Shown here piece after piece: positions 17,135-26,161 of a stretch of 64,000 nucleotides of DNA. Position numbers and translations under genes: made by a program. Each line of letters begins with the position of its first letter. The stretch's first letter is position 1. Origin of the DNA: Shinella lacus (GTDB lineage: Bacteria > Pseudomonadota > Alphaproteobacteria > Rhizobiales > Rhizobiaceae); the NCBI RefSeq assembly GCF_010994755.1, contig NZ_WHSB02000011.1:117023-181022 (forward strand). The letters run 5' to 3'. The notes beneath the pieces are model-generated. The model saw nothing but the letters and a program-made list of their open reading frames with translations. It searched no databases and was not told the DNA's origin.

Positions 17135-19108
17135 CTACTTCCTGATCGTCAGCGCCGGGTTATGGGCGAAGAAGTTGTGCGGCATGATATGCACCGTCTT
17201 CCACTCCGTCGACATGACCGGCCAGTCTTCCATGCGCGGAATGTGGTGGAAGCCGGCGGAGAACCAGGTGACGATGTCCTTGCCCATCAGGCTCTGGTCC
17301 TTCTTCACCCATTCGGCGAGCGTATCGGAGCCATCGCTCTGCATGGCGAACTTGCCGCCGGCATAACGCTGTTCCGGATCGTAGACCGTGTTCCACACCG
17401 AATATTCGATATAGGCGTTGCGCTTCATCGGCGGGTCGTTCTCGAAGTCGAACGGACCATAGGACACGTCGCCGTGGTGGATCATGTAGCCCGGCTCATG
17501 GCCGAGATAGCCTTCACGCGACGGGTCGGAAATGTGGAAGTAGCGCGGCTGCGAGGACGAAAGCTTGTAGCGCGCTTCCATTTCCGTCATCGGCATCTTG
17601 TGCTCGACCGTCCACATCGACTTGCGCGGGCTCGACGCATCGAGCTTCGCCGGCACGATATCCATCGTCGAAAAATGGTTGATCGGCTGGTCGACGTCGA
17701 AGTCGATGCGGAAGTTGAAGTAGTGGTCATGGTTGGCGGCGACCAGGTTCGGCGCGATCAGCGTGCCATAGGCCGTGTCCGCCTTGGCCGTCGCGTCCTT
17801 CATCGAGGTGGAGGCAACGCCCTTCACTGCATCGAGGCCGGTGGCGCCGACATAGATGTTGACCTGGCCGTTCTGCTGCAGGCGGTAGTCGATCAGGTAG
17901 TCATAGTTGCCGACTTCCGAGGCCGTGCGCACCACGAGTTCCGTTGCCGGGCGGCCTTCCGCCGGCACCGGGTTTTCCGGCGTCTGCGCGAAGACTTCGA
18001 AATGGCGCCATGCGGGATCGCCGATATTGCGCTCGAAGACGCAGATCGCATCAGGAATGACGAGCGGCGCGCCCTTGTCGTCGGCAATCGTCGCCGGCAG
18101 GAAGGTCGCGTGCGAGGGGCAATCGATACCGGCGCGCAAGGGGCTCAGGAACAGGCCGAAACCATATTCCCCGCTGTCCATGTACGTGCGCCAGTACCAG
18201 CCTTCCGTCGGGTCCATATAGGGCACGAAGACTTCGGAAAGATGCGCCTGGTAGATGACCGATCGCCAGGTGCCGGCATCGTTGACATCGAGATTGGAGA
18301 CGACGAGGCCGGGGCGCTTGTCGACGCGGAAGTTGAAGCGCCACATGTCCCATTCGATATGGCTGCCATCGATCTTGTAGTTCGGGCCGCCTTCCTGCAC
18401 GAGCTTGACAGGCTTGGTTTCCGGCCTGAGCGGCAGGCGCTTGGCGACCTCCTCTTCCGTATAACCCCAGCCATCCTTCGGCCCTTCGACGACGCCCGTA
18501 TCGATGACGCGCAGCACTTCCTTCTTGCCGATATCGTAGACGGCGAAGAGGCCTTCGACCGGCTTGGCATAGAAATTGGAGCCTTCCGGCACCTGGTAAC
18601 ACGGCACCTTCATCAGGCGGGAATTCTGGTATTCCTCCGTGAAGAAGTTGCCGCCGGTCAGCGGCAGGCAGAAGGCCTGTTCCGGCTTCAGGCCACGCTT
18701 GGCAAGCCCCGCCACCATGTCCGGATGGCCGAGCGCGCCTTCCAGCGCATTCATGAACTCGGTGAAAAGCACCATCGGCTGGCCGGCCGTCTTGGCGTTG
18801 CTCTCGACCGTGCCCTTGGTGATGTTGACGACCGCCTCGCTGAACCCCTCGGCGCTGGTGAAATAGACCGTCGCCTTCCGGTCGAGGCTATCGCCTTCCT
18901 TCCACGCCAGCACGTCGGCCTTAGCGGGCTCCTTCAGCTCGATCAGCGGATAGAGCGTGTTGTCGTCCGCGACCTTCTCACCGCGCAGGATCTGGTTGAT
19001 CTTCTGGTATTCCTCGGCCGTCAGCCCGTCGAGCGGATGCGCGGCCGCGGCACCGGCGGCAAGGCCGAGCGCCAGCGCCGTCGAGGCCAGGTGTTTGAAA
19101 AGTCTCAT
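17135..19108 (-). CDS. tynA: Copper-containing primary amine oxidase (TynA-type)
   Basis: A 657-residue secreted copper/topaquinone amine oxidase. It converts 2-phenylethylamine or tyramine to the aldehyde, releasing ammonia and H2O2 in the periplasm. The start at 19108 (GAGGGAACGATC upstream) opens the signal peptide MRLFKHLASTALALGLAAG, cut after AAA-HPL. The TPQ precursor Tyr is in GNYDYLIDY (codon 17903-17905). Copper ligands are the HDH pair and a His in SAGFHHIPRMEDWP. The catalytic Asp lies in YMDSGEYGFG. The length is shorter than E. coli TynA (about 757) because the N-terminal stalk domain is missing. It is downstream of feaB with a 28-bp gap. Confidence 0.93.
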   Translation of the reverse strand: MRLFKHLASTALALGLAAGAAAAHPLDGLTAEEYQKINQILRGEKVADDNTLYPLIELKEPAKADVLAWKEGDSLDRKATVYFTSAEGFSEAVVNITKGTVESNAKTAGQPMVLFTEFMNALEGALGHPDMVAGLAKRGLKPEQAFCLPLTGGNFFTEEYQNSRLMKVPCYQVPEGSNFYAKPVEGLFAVYDIGKKEVLRVIDTGVVEGPKDGWGYTEEEVAKRLPLRPETKPVKLVQEGGPNYKIDGSHIEWDMWRFNFRVDKRPGLVVSNLDVNDAGTWRSVIYQAHLSEVFVPYMDPTEGWYWRTYMDSGEYGFGLFLSPLRAGIDCPSHATFLPATIADDKGAPLVIPDAICVFERNIGDPAWRHFEVFAQTPENPVPAEGRPATELVVRTASEVGNYDYLIDYRLQQNGQVNIYVGATGLDAVKGVASTSMKDATAKADTAYGTLIAPNLVAANHDHYFNFRIDFDVDQPINHFSTMDIVPAKLDASSPRKSMWTVEHKMPMTEMEARYKLSSSQPRYFHISDPSREGYLGHEPGYMIHHGDVSYGPFDFENDPPMKRNAYIEYSVWNTVYDPEQRYAGGKFAMQSDGSDTLAEWVKKDQSLMGKDIVTWFSAGFHHIPRMEDWPVMSTEWKTVHIMPHNFFAHNPALTIRK

Positions 19109-19136
19109 GATCGTTCCCTCTTCTTGCTTGGTTCTG

Positions 19137-20543
19137 TCAGGCGAAGACCACCTGGATATCGGTGTATTCGGCAAGCCCCTCTTCGGCGAACTCGACGCCG
19201 ATGCCGGAGGCCTTCACGCCGCCGAAGGGCGCATTCGGCTGGATGGCGCCGTGTTTGTTGATCCAGACGGAGCCGCAGGCGAGCCGGCTCGCGACCTTCT
19301 TCGCCGCCGCAATATCCGAGGACCAGACGGAGCCGCCGAGCCCGTTCGGGCTGTCATTGGCAAGCCGGATCGCCTCCTCAACATCGGAGTAGCGGATGAT
19401 CGGCAGCGCCGGGCCGAACTGCTCCTCGTCGACCAGCGCATCGCCGTTGCGAAGGCCGGAAACGATGGTGGGCGGGAAGAACAGGCCCTCGCCCGGCTCG
19501 CCACCGAGCAGCACCTTGCCGCGCCCCTTGGCATCCGCGACGAGGCGCGAAACCTTGTCGAACTGCATACGGTTCTGGATCGGCCCCAAAATGCTTGCCT
19601 CCTCCATGCCGTTGCCGACCGGGATCGCCTTCGCATAGGCGACGAGCGCATCGCAGACGGCGTCATGAATCGAGTCGTGTACATAGAGCCGCTTCATCGC
19701 CGCGCAGGTCTGGCCGTTGTTGATGAAGGCGCCCCAGAACAGGCCCTCGGCGATCTGCTGCGGATCGGCATCCGGCAGCACGATGCCGGCATCGTTGCCG
19801 CCGAGTTCGAGCGTCAGCCGCTTCATGGTCTCGGCGGCGGACTGCATGACCTTCTGCCCCGTGGCGCAGGAGCCGGTGAAGACGATCTTGCGGATATCCG
19901 GATGCGCCGACATGGCACCGCCGAGATTGAACGCCTTGTCGTCACCGGTCACCACATTGACGACACCCGGCGGCAGCACCTCGTTCATGATCTCGACGAG
20001 GCGCAGCGTCGAAAGCGGCGTATAGGGCGAGGGTTTCACGACGACCGTATTGCCGGTGCGCAGCGCCGGAAGAATGTGCCAGACGGCAATCATCACCGGG
20101 AAATTCCACGGCGTGATGGAGCCGACGACGCCGAGCGGCTTGCGCGTGAGCTCGATCCGGCCCTGCTCGTTGTCCTGCAATACCTTGACGGGGATCGAGA
20201 GCCCGGTCGTGTAACCGGCCCAGGCGACGGCGCCGCCGATCTCCCAGCGCGAACCGAGCCCGTTCAGCGGCTTGCCCTGCTCCAGCGTGATGATCTCGGC
20301 GAGTTCCGCCGCATGCTCCTCGATCTTCGCCGTCACGGCGGCGCAGGCGGCCTGCAAGGCCTCGTCGCTCTGCGCCGACCACGTCACGAACGCTGCCTTG
20401 GCGACGGCGACGGCGGCATCGAGTTCCGCTCCGCCCATGTTCGGCGCGCGGCCGACTTCCTCGCCCGTCGCCGGGTTCAGCACGGCAAAGTCCGAGCCGA
20501 CACTGGCCGGCTTGCCGCCAATCGTTGCCTTGAATTCCATCAT
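19137..20543 (-). CDS. feaB: Aldehyde dehydrogenase, probable phenylacetaldehyde dehydrogenase
   Basis: A 468-residue NAD-dependent aldehyde dehydrogenase. ATG 20543 follows GGAGGAGGCGGAA. It has PWNFPVMIAVW, FTGSCATG, the catalytic Glu in LTLELGGND, the catalytic Cys in NNGQTCAAMKRL and the NAPFGGVKASGIG tail. Domain motifs alone do not give substrate specificity. It sits between a FeaR-like regulator and tynA and beside a full paa cluster, so oxidation of phenylacetaldehyde (or its hydroxylated form) to the phenylacetate is the natural job. The symbol is assigned on context. Confidence 0.85.
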   Translation of the reverse strand: MMEFKATIGGKPASVGSDFAVLNPATGEEVGRAPNMGGAELDAAVAVAKAAFVTWSAQSDEALQAACAAVTAKIEEHAAELAEIITLEQGKPLNGLGSRWEIGGAVAWAGYTTGLSIPVKVLQDNEQGRIELTRKPLGVVGSITPWNFPVMIAVWHILPALRTGNTVVVKPSPYTPLSTLRLVEIMNEVLPPGVVNVVTGDDKAFNLGGAMSAHPDIRKIVFTGSCATGQKVMQSAAETMKRLTLELGGNDAGIVLPDADPQQIAEGLFWGAFINNGQTCAAMKRLYVHDSIHDAVCDALVAYAKAIPVGNGMEEASILGPIQNRMQFDKVSRLVADAKGRGKVLLGGEPGEGLFFPPTIVSGLRNGDALVDEEQFGPALPIIRYSDVEEAIRLANDSPNGLGGSVWSSDIAAAKKVASRLACGSVWINKHGAIQPNAPFGGVKASGIGVEFAEEGLAEYTDIQVVFA

Positions 20544-20657
20544 TTCCGCCTCCTCCAAGGAACGGCCCACCTCCGGCGGGCACATCTGGTGGCAGAGAAT
20601 AGGCGTTGGCGGGGCGTCAGACTTGGACGGTGCCGTCCCGCCTTTTGGACAAAAGCG

Positions 20658-21584
20658 TCAATGGCAGCGCGCGACCGCACCCGGCGTCGTGCCGTATTTC
20701 TTGCGGAACTCGCGGTAGAAATAGGAAAGGTCGTTGAAGCCGCAATCGAAGGCGACGGCCGTCACCCCTTCGGCCGGCTGATCCCCCTTGCGGGTGGAAA
20801 GCCGCGCATGGGCAAGCTCCAGCCGGCGGTTCAGCAGCCGGTGCCCGGGCGTCTCGCCGAGCGGCCGGAAATGCCGCTGCAAGGTGCGCTCCGGCACGTT
20901 GAGGCGAGAGGCCAGTTCGCGCGGGCCGAAAGCCGGGTCCGCACGGTGGCGATCGATCATCGCAAGCGCTCGTGACAGCAGCGTCTCGGCCGGGCTGGCG
21001 GCGCCCATCACGCGCGTCGAATGCAGGTAGGCGCCCATCAGGCAGAGGAACGCTTCGCCAAGCTGCGCCTGCGCGCCCTCCTCCATCAGCATCTTGGCGA
21101 TGACGGCACGCATGGCGAGCCAGAGCGGATCATCACGCGAGATCGAAAGCCCGCCGGTGCAGGCATTGCCGAAGCGGTGCACCATCTCGTCGCGCGGAAT
21201 GTGCAGCGACACCTGGTTCGAGCGCTCGCCGCGATAGAGGAAGGTCGAGGGTTTGACGGAATCGACGAGGAACATGTCGCCGGGCGAGAGCTCCGCGACA
21301 TGATCGCCCTGCTCGACGCGACACTGGCCGGCATCCTGCACCAGCAGGAAGAAATATTCGCCGGGGTCCTGCCGGATAGAGCGGGTGTTGCGCGCCACCT
21401 CGGAGGCATCGAGCGCCACGATCGCCGTATCGAACGGCCCGACGCGCCGCGTGGTGACGTCGCCATTGACGACACCGCCCCGCCGCATCGGCTCCAGGTC
21501 GAAGGAGCCGCAGACCCGGCGGATCTCGGCCTCCAGAATTTCCACCGCCACCGGCTTGTGTCCCGGCGTCATCAGCGACTGCAT
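20658..21584 (-). CDS. feaR: AraC-family activator, FeaR-like
   Basis: A 308-residue AraC-family regulator. The N-terminal domain (about 1-190) is of the AraC-binding type seen in FeaR and NphR (SPGDMFLVDSVKPSTF). The C-terminal domain carries two helix-turn-helix units (FGPRELASRLNVPERTLQRHF and VAFDCGFNDLSYFYREFRKKYG). ATG 21584 follows GGGGAGGG. It lies immediately upstream of feaB-tynA in the same orientation, matching FeaR's role as activator of phenylethylamine catabolism in E. coli. The specific target is inferred from position. Confidence 0.85.
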   Translation of the reverse strand: MQSLMTPGHKPVAVEILEAEIRRVCGSFDLEPMRRGGVVNGDVTTRRVGPFDTAIVALDASEVARNTRSIRQDPGEYFFLLVQDAGQCRVEQGDHVAELSPGDMFLVDSVKPSTFLYRGERSNQVSLHIPRDEMVHRFGNACTGGLSISRDDPLWLAMRAVIAKMLMEEGAQAQLGEAFLCLMGAYLHSTRVMGAASPAETLLSRALAMIDRHRADPAFGPRELASRLNVPERTLQRHFRPLGETPGHRLLNRRLELAHARLSTRKGDQPAEGVTAVAFDCGFNDLSYFYREFRKKYGTTPGAVARCH

Positions 21585-21663
21585 CGCGCCCTCCCCGGCT
21601 CCAGCAGAATGCCCACACTCCCAAACTATCTCATCACAGTCCGCAGCGCTTGCCTATCGTTCT

Positions 21664-23724
21664 CTATTTCGCAAGCGCTGAAAAACTGCCGGCTTCCGCC
21701 GCCCGGCGCAGGCCTGCGCAAGGTGGATCGGCAAGGCCGTCCGAAGCGAGCCGGTCGAGCACCGCCACAACCTCGGAAAGCCCACGCGCTTCGGCATAAT
21801 GCATCGGCCCGCCGCGCCAGCGCGGAAAACCATAGCCGTGGATTTTCACGAGATCGATGTCGGCCGCGCGCAGCGCCACGCGCTCCTCCAGAATGCGCGT
21901 CGCCTCGTTGACCATCGGCAGCAAGATGGCGTCGGCGATATCGGCCTCGTTCCACACGCGCTGCGGCTGGCCCGCCGCCTCTTCGGCGATGATCGCCGCC
22001 ACCGCTTCCGACGGTTGTGGCGCACGGTCGCCCGGCTGATAATCGTACCAGCCGCCGCTGGATTTCTGGCCGAAACGCTCGATGGCGCAAAGCCGTTCGG
22101 CAACGGGCGCGAAGGGCGTTTCACCGCGTGCGCGGGCGGCCTTGCGCTGGAAGGCGGCGATGTCGAGACCGCCGAGATCTTGCGCCTCGAACGGCCCCAT
22201 CGGCAGGCCGAAGGCGCGCATGGCGGCGTCGACGGCAGAGGGCGTCGCGCCGGAAAGCAGCAGCCGCTCGGCCTGCGCGCGTGTGACCTTCAGGATGCGG
22301 TTGCCGATAAAGCCATCGCAGATGCCGGCGCGGACGGGGATTTTTCCCAGGAGGCGGACGAGCGCGAAGCCGGTTGCCAGAACGTCCAGTGCCGTCGTTT
22401 CCGTCGGTACGATCTCCAGCAGCTTCATGATATGTGCCGGGCTGAAGAAATGCAGGCCGAGGAAGCGTTCGGGATGGCTTACGCCTTCGCTGATCGCATT
22501 CGGATCGAGATAGGAAGTGTTGGTGGCCAGCACCGCATCCGGCCGGCAGACCGACGAGAGTTTTTCGAAGACGGCGCGCTTGACGGCGAGGTCCTCGAAC
22601 ACCGCCTCTATCACGAGATCCGTATCGGCCAGCAGGCCATAATCGTCACCACCGGTGACGCTGGCCATGCGCTCATCAGCGACCGCCTGCGTCATACGCC
22701 CGCGCTTCACCGACCCCTCGTAGATGGCCCGCACATTGGCAAGCCCGCGCTCGACCGCCGCCGCATCCCGCTCGATGAGAACCACAGGCAAGCCGGCGTC
22801 GCGCAGCGCGGCTGCGATACCCGCGCCCATCGTCCCGCCACCGATGACCGCCGCAGAGCGGGTGTCGCGCGGCGTGACCCCGGCAAGCTCCGGCGGGCGC
22901 GGCGCGGCACGCTCGGCGAAGAAGACATGGCGCAGCGCCGCCGCCTGTTTGGAACCGCGCAAATCCAAAAAGGTCTCGCGCTCGAAGGCCATGGCATCGT
23001 CAAAATCCGTTTCGCTCGCCTTGCGCACGGAAGCGAGCGCCCTGAGCGGCGCAATTTCGCGCCTGGCCTTGGCGGCGACCGCCTTCTCCGCGCTTTCCCA
23101 GAAACCCGCTTCGACCGGCGGCACCTCGCGGCTGGAGATCGGTTGCGGCAAGGGTTTTTCCGCCACGTCCCCGGCGAAGGCGATCGCGCCGGCCCTGAGA
23201 TCGCCGTCAAGAACCGCATCGATGAGGCCGAGCCCTTCGGCCTTCCTGGCGCCGACCGGGCTGCCGCCCGTCACAAGATCGACGGCCGCTGCGGGGCCGA
23301 TCAGCCGCGGCAGGCGCACCGTGCCACCGGCACCAGGAATGATACCGAGCTTCACTTCCGGCAGGCCGAGGCTGGCGGAGGCAATCGCCACGCGATAGGC
23401 GCAGCCGAGCGCCACTTCCAGCCCGCCGCCAAGCGCGCTGCCATGGATCGCCGCGACCCAGGGCTTTTTCGCCGCCTCGATGCGCGCGACCACATCCGGC
23501 AGATGCGGCGGCTGCGGCGGCTTGCCGAATTCGCTGACATCCGCCCCCGCGATGAAGGTGCGTCCGGCGCAGATGAGCACGACGGCCTTGACCGTCGCGT
23601 CCGCATCCAGCTCTGCAACCGCCTCGACGAGCGCCTGCCGCAGCGCCTGCGACAGGGCGTTGACGGGCGGGTTGTCGACGGTGACGACGGCGATGGCGTT
23701 TTCGCGGGCGATGGTGACGGTCAT
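21664..23724 (-). CDS. Fused enoyl-CoA hydratase / 3-hydroxyacyl-CoA dehydrogenase
   Basis: A 686-residue bifunctional FadB/FadJ-type protein. The N-terminal crotonase domain (about 1-190) has the oxyanion region HGSALGGGLEVALGC and both acid residues (GLEVAL, LPEVKLGIIPG). A linker leads to the NAD-binding 3HCDH_N domain (AVIGGGTMGAGIAAAL, from about 288) and two C-terminal 3HCDH repeats, with the catalytic HFFSPAHIMKLLEI. No separate paaF or paaH is present in the cluster. This fusion most likely does both steps, hydrating 2,3-dehydroadipyl-CoA and oxidising 3-hydroxyadipyl-CoA. General fatty-acid beta-oxidation is the alternative. livF starts four bases upstream of it. Confidence 0.9.
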   Translation of the reverse strand: MTVTIARENAIAVVTVDNPPVNALSQALRQALVEAVAELDADATVKAVVLICAGRTFIAGADVSEFGKPPQPPHLPDVVARIEAAKKPWVAAIHGSALGGGLEVALGCAYRVAIASASLGLPEVKLGIIPGAGGTVRLPRLIGPAAAVDLVTGGSPVGARKAEGLGLIDAVLDGDLRAGAIAFAGDVAEKPLPQPISSREVPPVEAGFWESAEKAVAAKARREIAPLRALASVRKASETDFDDAMAFERETFLDLRGSKQAAALRHVFFAERAAPRPPELAGVTPRDTRSAAVIGGGTMGAGIAAALRDAGLPVVLIERDAAAVERGLANVRAIYEGSVKRGRMTQAVADERMASVTGGDDYGLLADTDLVIEAVFEDLAVKRAVFEKLSSVCRPDAVLATNTSYLDPNAISEGVSHPERFLGLHFFSPAHIMKLLEIVPTETTALDVLATGFALVRLLGKIPVRAGICDGFIGNRILKVTRAQAERLLLSGATPSAVDAAMRAFGLPMGPFEAQDLGGLDIAAFQRKAARARGETPFAPVAERLCAIERFGQKSSGGWYDYQPGDRAPQPSEAVAAIIAEEAAGQPQRVWNEADIADAILLPMVNEATRILEERVALRAADIDLVKIHGYGFPRWRGGPMHYAEARGLSEVVAVLDRLASDGLADPPCAGLRRAAEAGSFSALAK

Positions 23725-23728
23725 GGTG

Positions 23729-24430
23729 TCATATTCCCAGGTAAGCGGCGCGGATGCGTTCGTCCGCGATCAGTGCGGCGGCGGGGCCGGCCATGGTGAT
23801 GCGCCCCGTCTCCATGACATAACCGCGATCGGCGACCGAAAGCGCGCCAAAAGCGTTCTGCTCGACGAGAAGCACGGTGACGTCGAGCGCCTTCAGGCTC
23901 TTCACCACGTCAAAGATCTGCGCGACGAGGATGGGGGCGAGGCCCATGCTCGGCTCGTCGAGCAGCAGGCAGGAGGGGCGCGCCATCAGCGCGCGGGCAA
24001 TTGCCAGCATCTGCTGCTGGCCGCCGGAAAGGCCACCCGCCGCAAGGTTCTTCTTCTCCTTGAGGATCGGGAACATGGCGAAGGCGTCCTGCATGTCGCG
24101 CTCCACCTTGTCATCGGCGAAGAGGTAAGCGCCGAGCCGGAGATTTTCCTCCACCGTCAGGTTGGTGAAGATCTGCCGTCCCTCCGGCGACTGGGCGAGG
24201 CCACGCCGCACGCGGGCATGCGCCGGCACGGTCGTCAGCGCCTCGCCACGGAAGACGATGGAGCCCGAAGACACCGGCTGGATGCCGGAGAGGCATTTCA
24301 GCAAGGTCGTTTTGCCCGCGCCGTTCGCGCCGACCACGGTGACGATCTCGCCGGAGGCGACGTCGAGATCGATGCCGTGCAGCACCTCGATGCGGCCGTA
24401 GCGTGAACGCAGTCCCTCAACCGTCAGCAT
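23729..24430 (-). CDS. livF: Branched-chain-type ABC ATP-binding protein LivF
   Basis: A 233-residue ATPase: Walker A GANGAGKTT, signature LSGGQQQM, Walker B LLLDEPSMGLAP. The ATG at 24428-24430 (MLTVEGLRSRYG) is chosen because upstream in-frame sequence is arginine-rich shadow. The gene overlaps livG by 14 bases. It is the short LivF type without the C-terminal LivG tail. In a phenylacetate island the LivKHMGF system probably imports an aromatic acid rather than leucine, an inference from context. Confidence 0.92.
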   Translation of the reverse strand: MLTVEGLRSRYGRIEVLHGIDLDVASGEIVTVVGANGAGKTTLLKCLSGIQPVSSGSIVFRGEALTTVPAHARVRRGLAQSPEGRQIFTNLTVEENLRLGAYLFADDKVERDMQDAFAMFPILKEKKNLAAGGLSGGQQQMLAIARALMARPSCLLLDEPSMGLAPILVAQIFDVVKSLKALDVTVLLVEQNAFGALSVADRGYVMETGRITMAGPAAALIADERIRAAYLGI

Positions 24431-25202
24431 TCTGGACCTCCGTCGCCTGGGCGCCGAGATAGGCTTCGATGACGCGCGGATTGCGCGAGATCGCCGCGGG
24501 TTCGCCCTCTGCGATTTTCTCACCGTGATCGAGCACCACGATATGGTTGGAAATGCGCATGACCATCTTCATGTCATGCTCCACCAGCAGGATCGACACG
24601 CCCTCGGCCGCGACCTTGGCGATCAGATGATCGATCTCCTCCGTCTCGACGGCATTGCAGCCGGCGGCGGGCTCATCGAGCAACAGCACGCGCGGTTTCA
24701 GCGCCAGCGCACGCGCAATCTCCAGCCGCTTCAGCGCGCCGTATGAGAGCGAGCCCGCCTCCTGCTCGGCAGCACGGCCGAGGCCTACGCGGTCGAGCAG
24801 CGTGCGGGCGCTGTCCTCCGATGCCTTGCTGCGGCGGCGCGCGGCGGGCAGCGAGAAGAGGTCGGCGAAGACCGAGCCGCGCTCGTGCAGGTGATGGCCG
24901 GCGACGGCGTTTTCGAGCACGCTCATCGACTGGAAGATCTGCAAATTCTGGAAGGTGCGCGAAAGGCCGCGCCGCGCCAGAAGGTGCGGCGGTATGCGGG
25001 TGACGTCCTCGCCATCCAGCACGACGCGGCCACGCGCCGGGGCATAGACGCCGGAGATCATGTTGAACAGCGTCGTCTTGCCGGCGCCGTTCGGGCCGAT
25101 GACGGAGACGATCTCGCCGGGTTTCAAGGAGAAGCCGACATCGTGGACGGCGCGCAGGCCGCCGAAATCGATGCCCAAACCTTCGATCTGAAGCAGGCTC
25201 AT
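24417..25202 (-). CDS. livG: Branched-chain-type ABC ATP-binding protein LivG
   Basis: A 261-residue ATPase: Walker A GPNGAGKTT, signature LSYGALKRLEIARAL (the LivG-type LSYG variant), Walker B VLLLDEPAAGCN, and the C-terminal extension RVIEAYLGAQA that is diagnostic for LivG. It overlaps livM by the ATGA tetranucleotide and livF by 14 bases. It forms the ATPase heterodimer with LivF. Confidence 0.94.
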   Translation of the reverse strand: MSLLQIEGLGIDFGGLRAVHDVGFSLKPGEIVSVIGPNGAGKTTLFNMISGVYAPARGRVVLDGEDVTRIPPHLLARRGLSRTFQNLQIFQSMSVLENAVAGHHLHERGSVFADLFSLPAARRRSKASEDSARTLLDRVGLGRAAEQEAGSLSYGALKRLEIARALALKPRVLLLDEPAAGCNAVETEEIDHLIAKVAAEGVSILLVEHDMKMVMRISNHIVVLDHGEKIAEGEPAAISRNPRVIEAYLGAQATEVQNADG

Positions 25203-26161
25203 TCTGCTCTCCCCCGGATGCGGCGCGCGATGGAGGGCAACAGGCCCGCGCGCATGAAGATCATGACCAGCATCATCACGAGGCCGAGCATGAGCTGTTC
25301 ATATTGCTGGAAGACCGTCAGAACCTGCGGCAGCGTCGTGAGGATCGCCGCCCCCAGGATGGCGCCGAGCACCGAACCGGCGCCGCCGAGCACCGCCATG
25401 GTGACCATCTCAATCGAATGCATGAAGCCCGCGACGTCAGGCGTGATGAACTTGTTCTGCAATGCCAGGAGCGAGCCGGACACAGAGGCATAGACCGCGG
25501 AGATGACGAAGGCGACGAGCTTGTAATGCGCGACATCGACGCCGACCGTGCGGGCGGCGACCTCCGACCCATGCAGCGCACGCAGCGCCCGGCCGGTCGG
25601 GCTGTGGTAGAGATTGAGCGCCAGCCAGGCGCCGATCACCAGCACGAGGCCGGAGAAGGCATACCAGAATTCGGTGTTCGACAGGTCGATGCCGATGGCC
25701 TTCAGCACGGCGCGCAGGCCCAGTTCCGGCACCGCCATGCCATCCGGCCCGCCGGTCAACTGCGCCTCGTTCGAGAGCACCATGGAAACGAGGATGCCGA
25801 AGCCGAGGCTGGCCACGGCGAGATAATAGCCCTTGAGCCGCAGGATCGGCCGGCCGACGAGGAAGGCGATGGCGGCGGAGAGAAGCGCGCCGAGCACGGC
25901 GGCAAGCGCCGGATGCAGGCCGAGATGCACGGGCGCCAGCGCGCAGGCATAGGCGCCGATGCCGGCGAAACCGGCGTGGCCGAGGCTGATCTGACCGGCA
26001 TAGCCGATGAGGATGACGAGGCCCGTCACCGCCAGGCCGTTGACGAAGATCAGCGAGCCGACACGGAAATAATAGGACGACGGAAAGAACACCGGCGCGA
26101 TCGCGATGACCGCTGCGAGGATGAGGAGCGTGGTTGCCTTGCTGGAGAGCCGCATGGTCAC
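25199..26161 (-). CDS. livM: Branched-chain-type ABC permease LivM
   Basis: A 320-residue LivM permease with roughly eight to nine hydrophobic segments and the family motif GLVILIGYAGQISLGHAGFAGIGAY. The start is either GTG at 26161, overlapping the livH stop as GTGA, or ATG at 26155 two codons later. The overlap favours coupled translation from the GTG. It pairs with LivH. Confidence 0.92.
   Translation of the reverse strand: MTMRLSSKATTLLILAAVIAIAPVFFPSSYYFRVGSLIFVNGLAVTGLVILIGYAGQISLGHAGFAGIGAYACALAPVHLGLHPALAAVLGALLSAAIAFLVGRPILRLKGYYLAVASLGFGILVSMVLSNEAQLTGGPDGMAVPELGLRAVLKAIGIDLSNTEFWYAFSGLVLVIGAWLALNLYHSPTGRALRALHGSEVAARTVGVDVAHYKLVAFVISAVYASVSGSLLALQNKFITPDVAGFMHSIEMVTMAVLGGAGSVLGAILGAAILTTLPQVLTVFQQYEQLMLGLVMMLVMIFMRAGLLPSIARRIRGRAE

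Noticed and set aside
17162..19261. Long open frame (about 700 codons) on the plus strand opposite tynA and part of feaB
   Set aside because: It mirrors the codon structure of the minus-strand genes, is Arg/Asp/His-rich, lacks domains and cannot coexist with the clear amine oxidase.
21799..23799. Plus-strand open frame of about 666 codons opposite the hydratase/dehydrogenase fusion
   Set aside because: High-GC antisense shadow with low-complexity Arg/Ala/Gly content and no motif.
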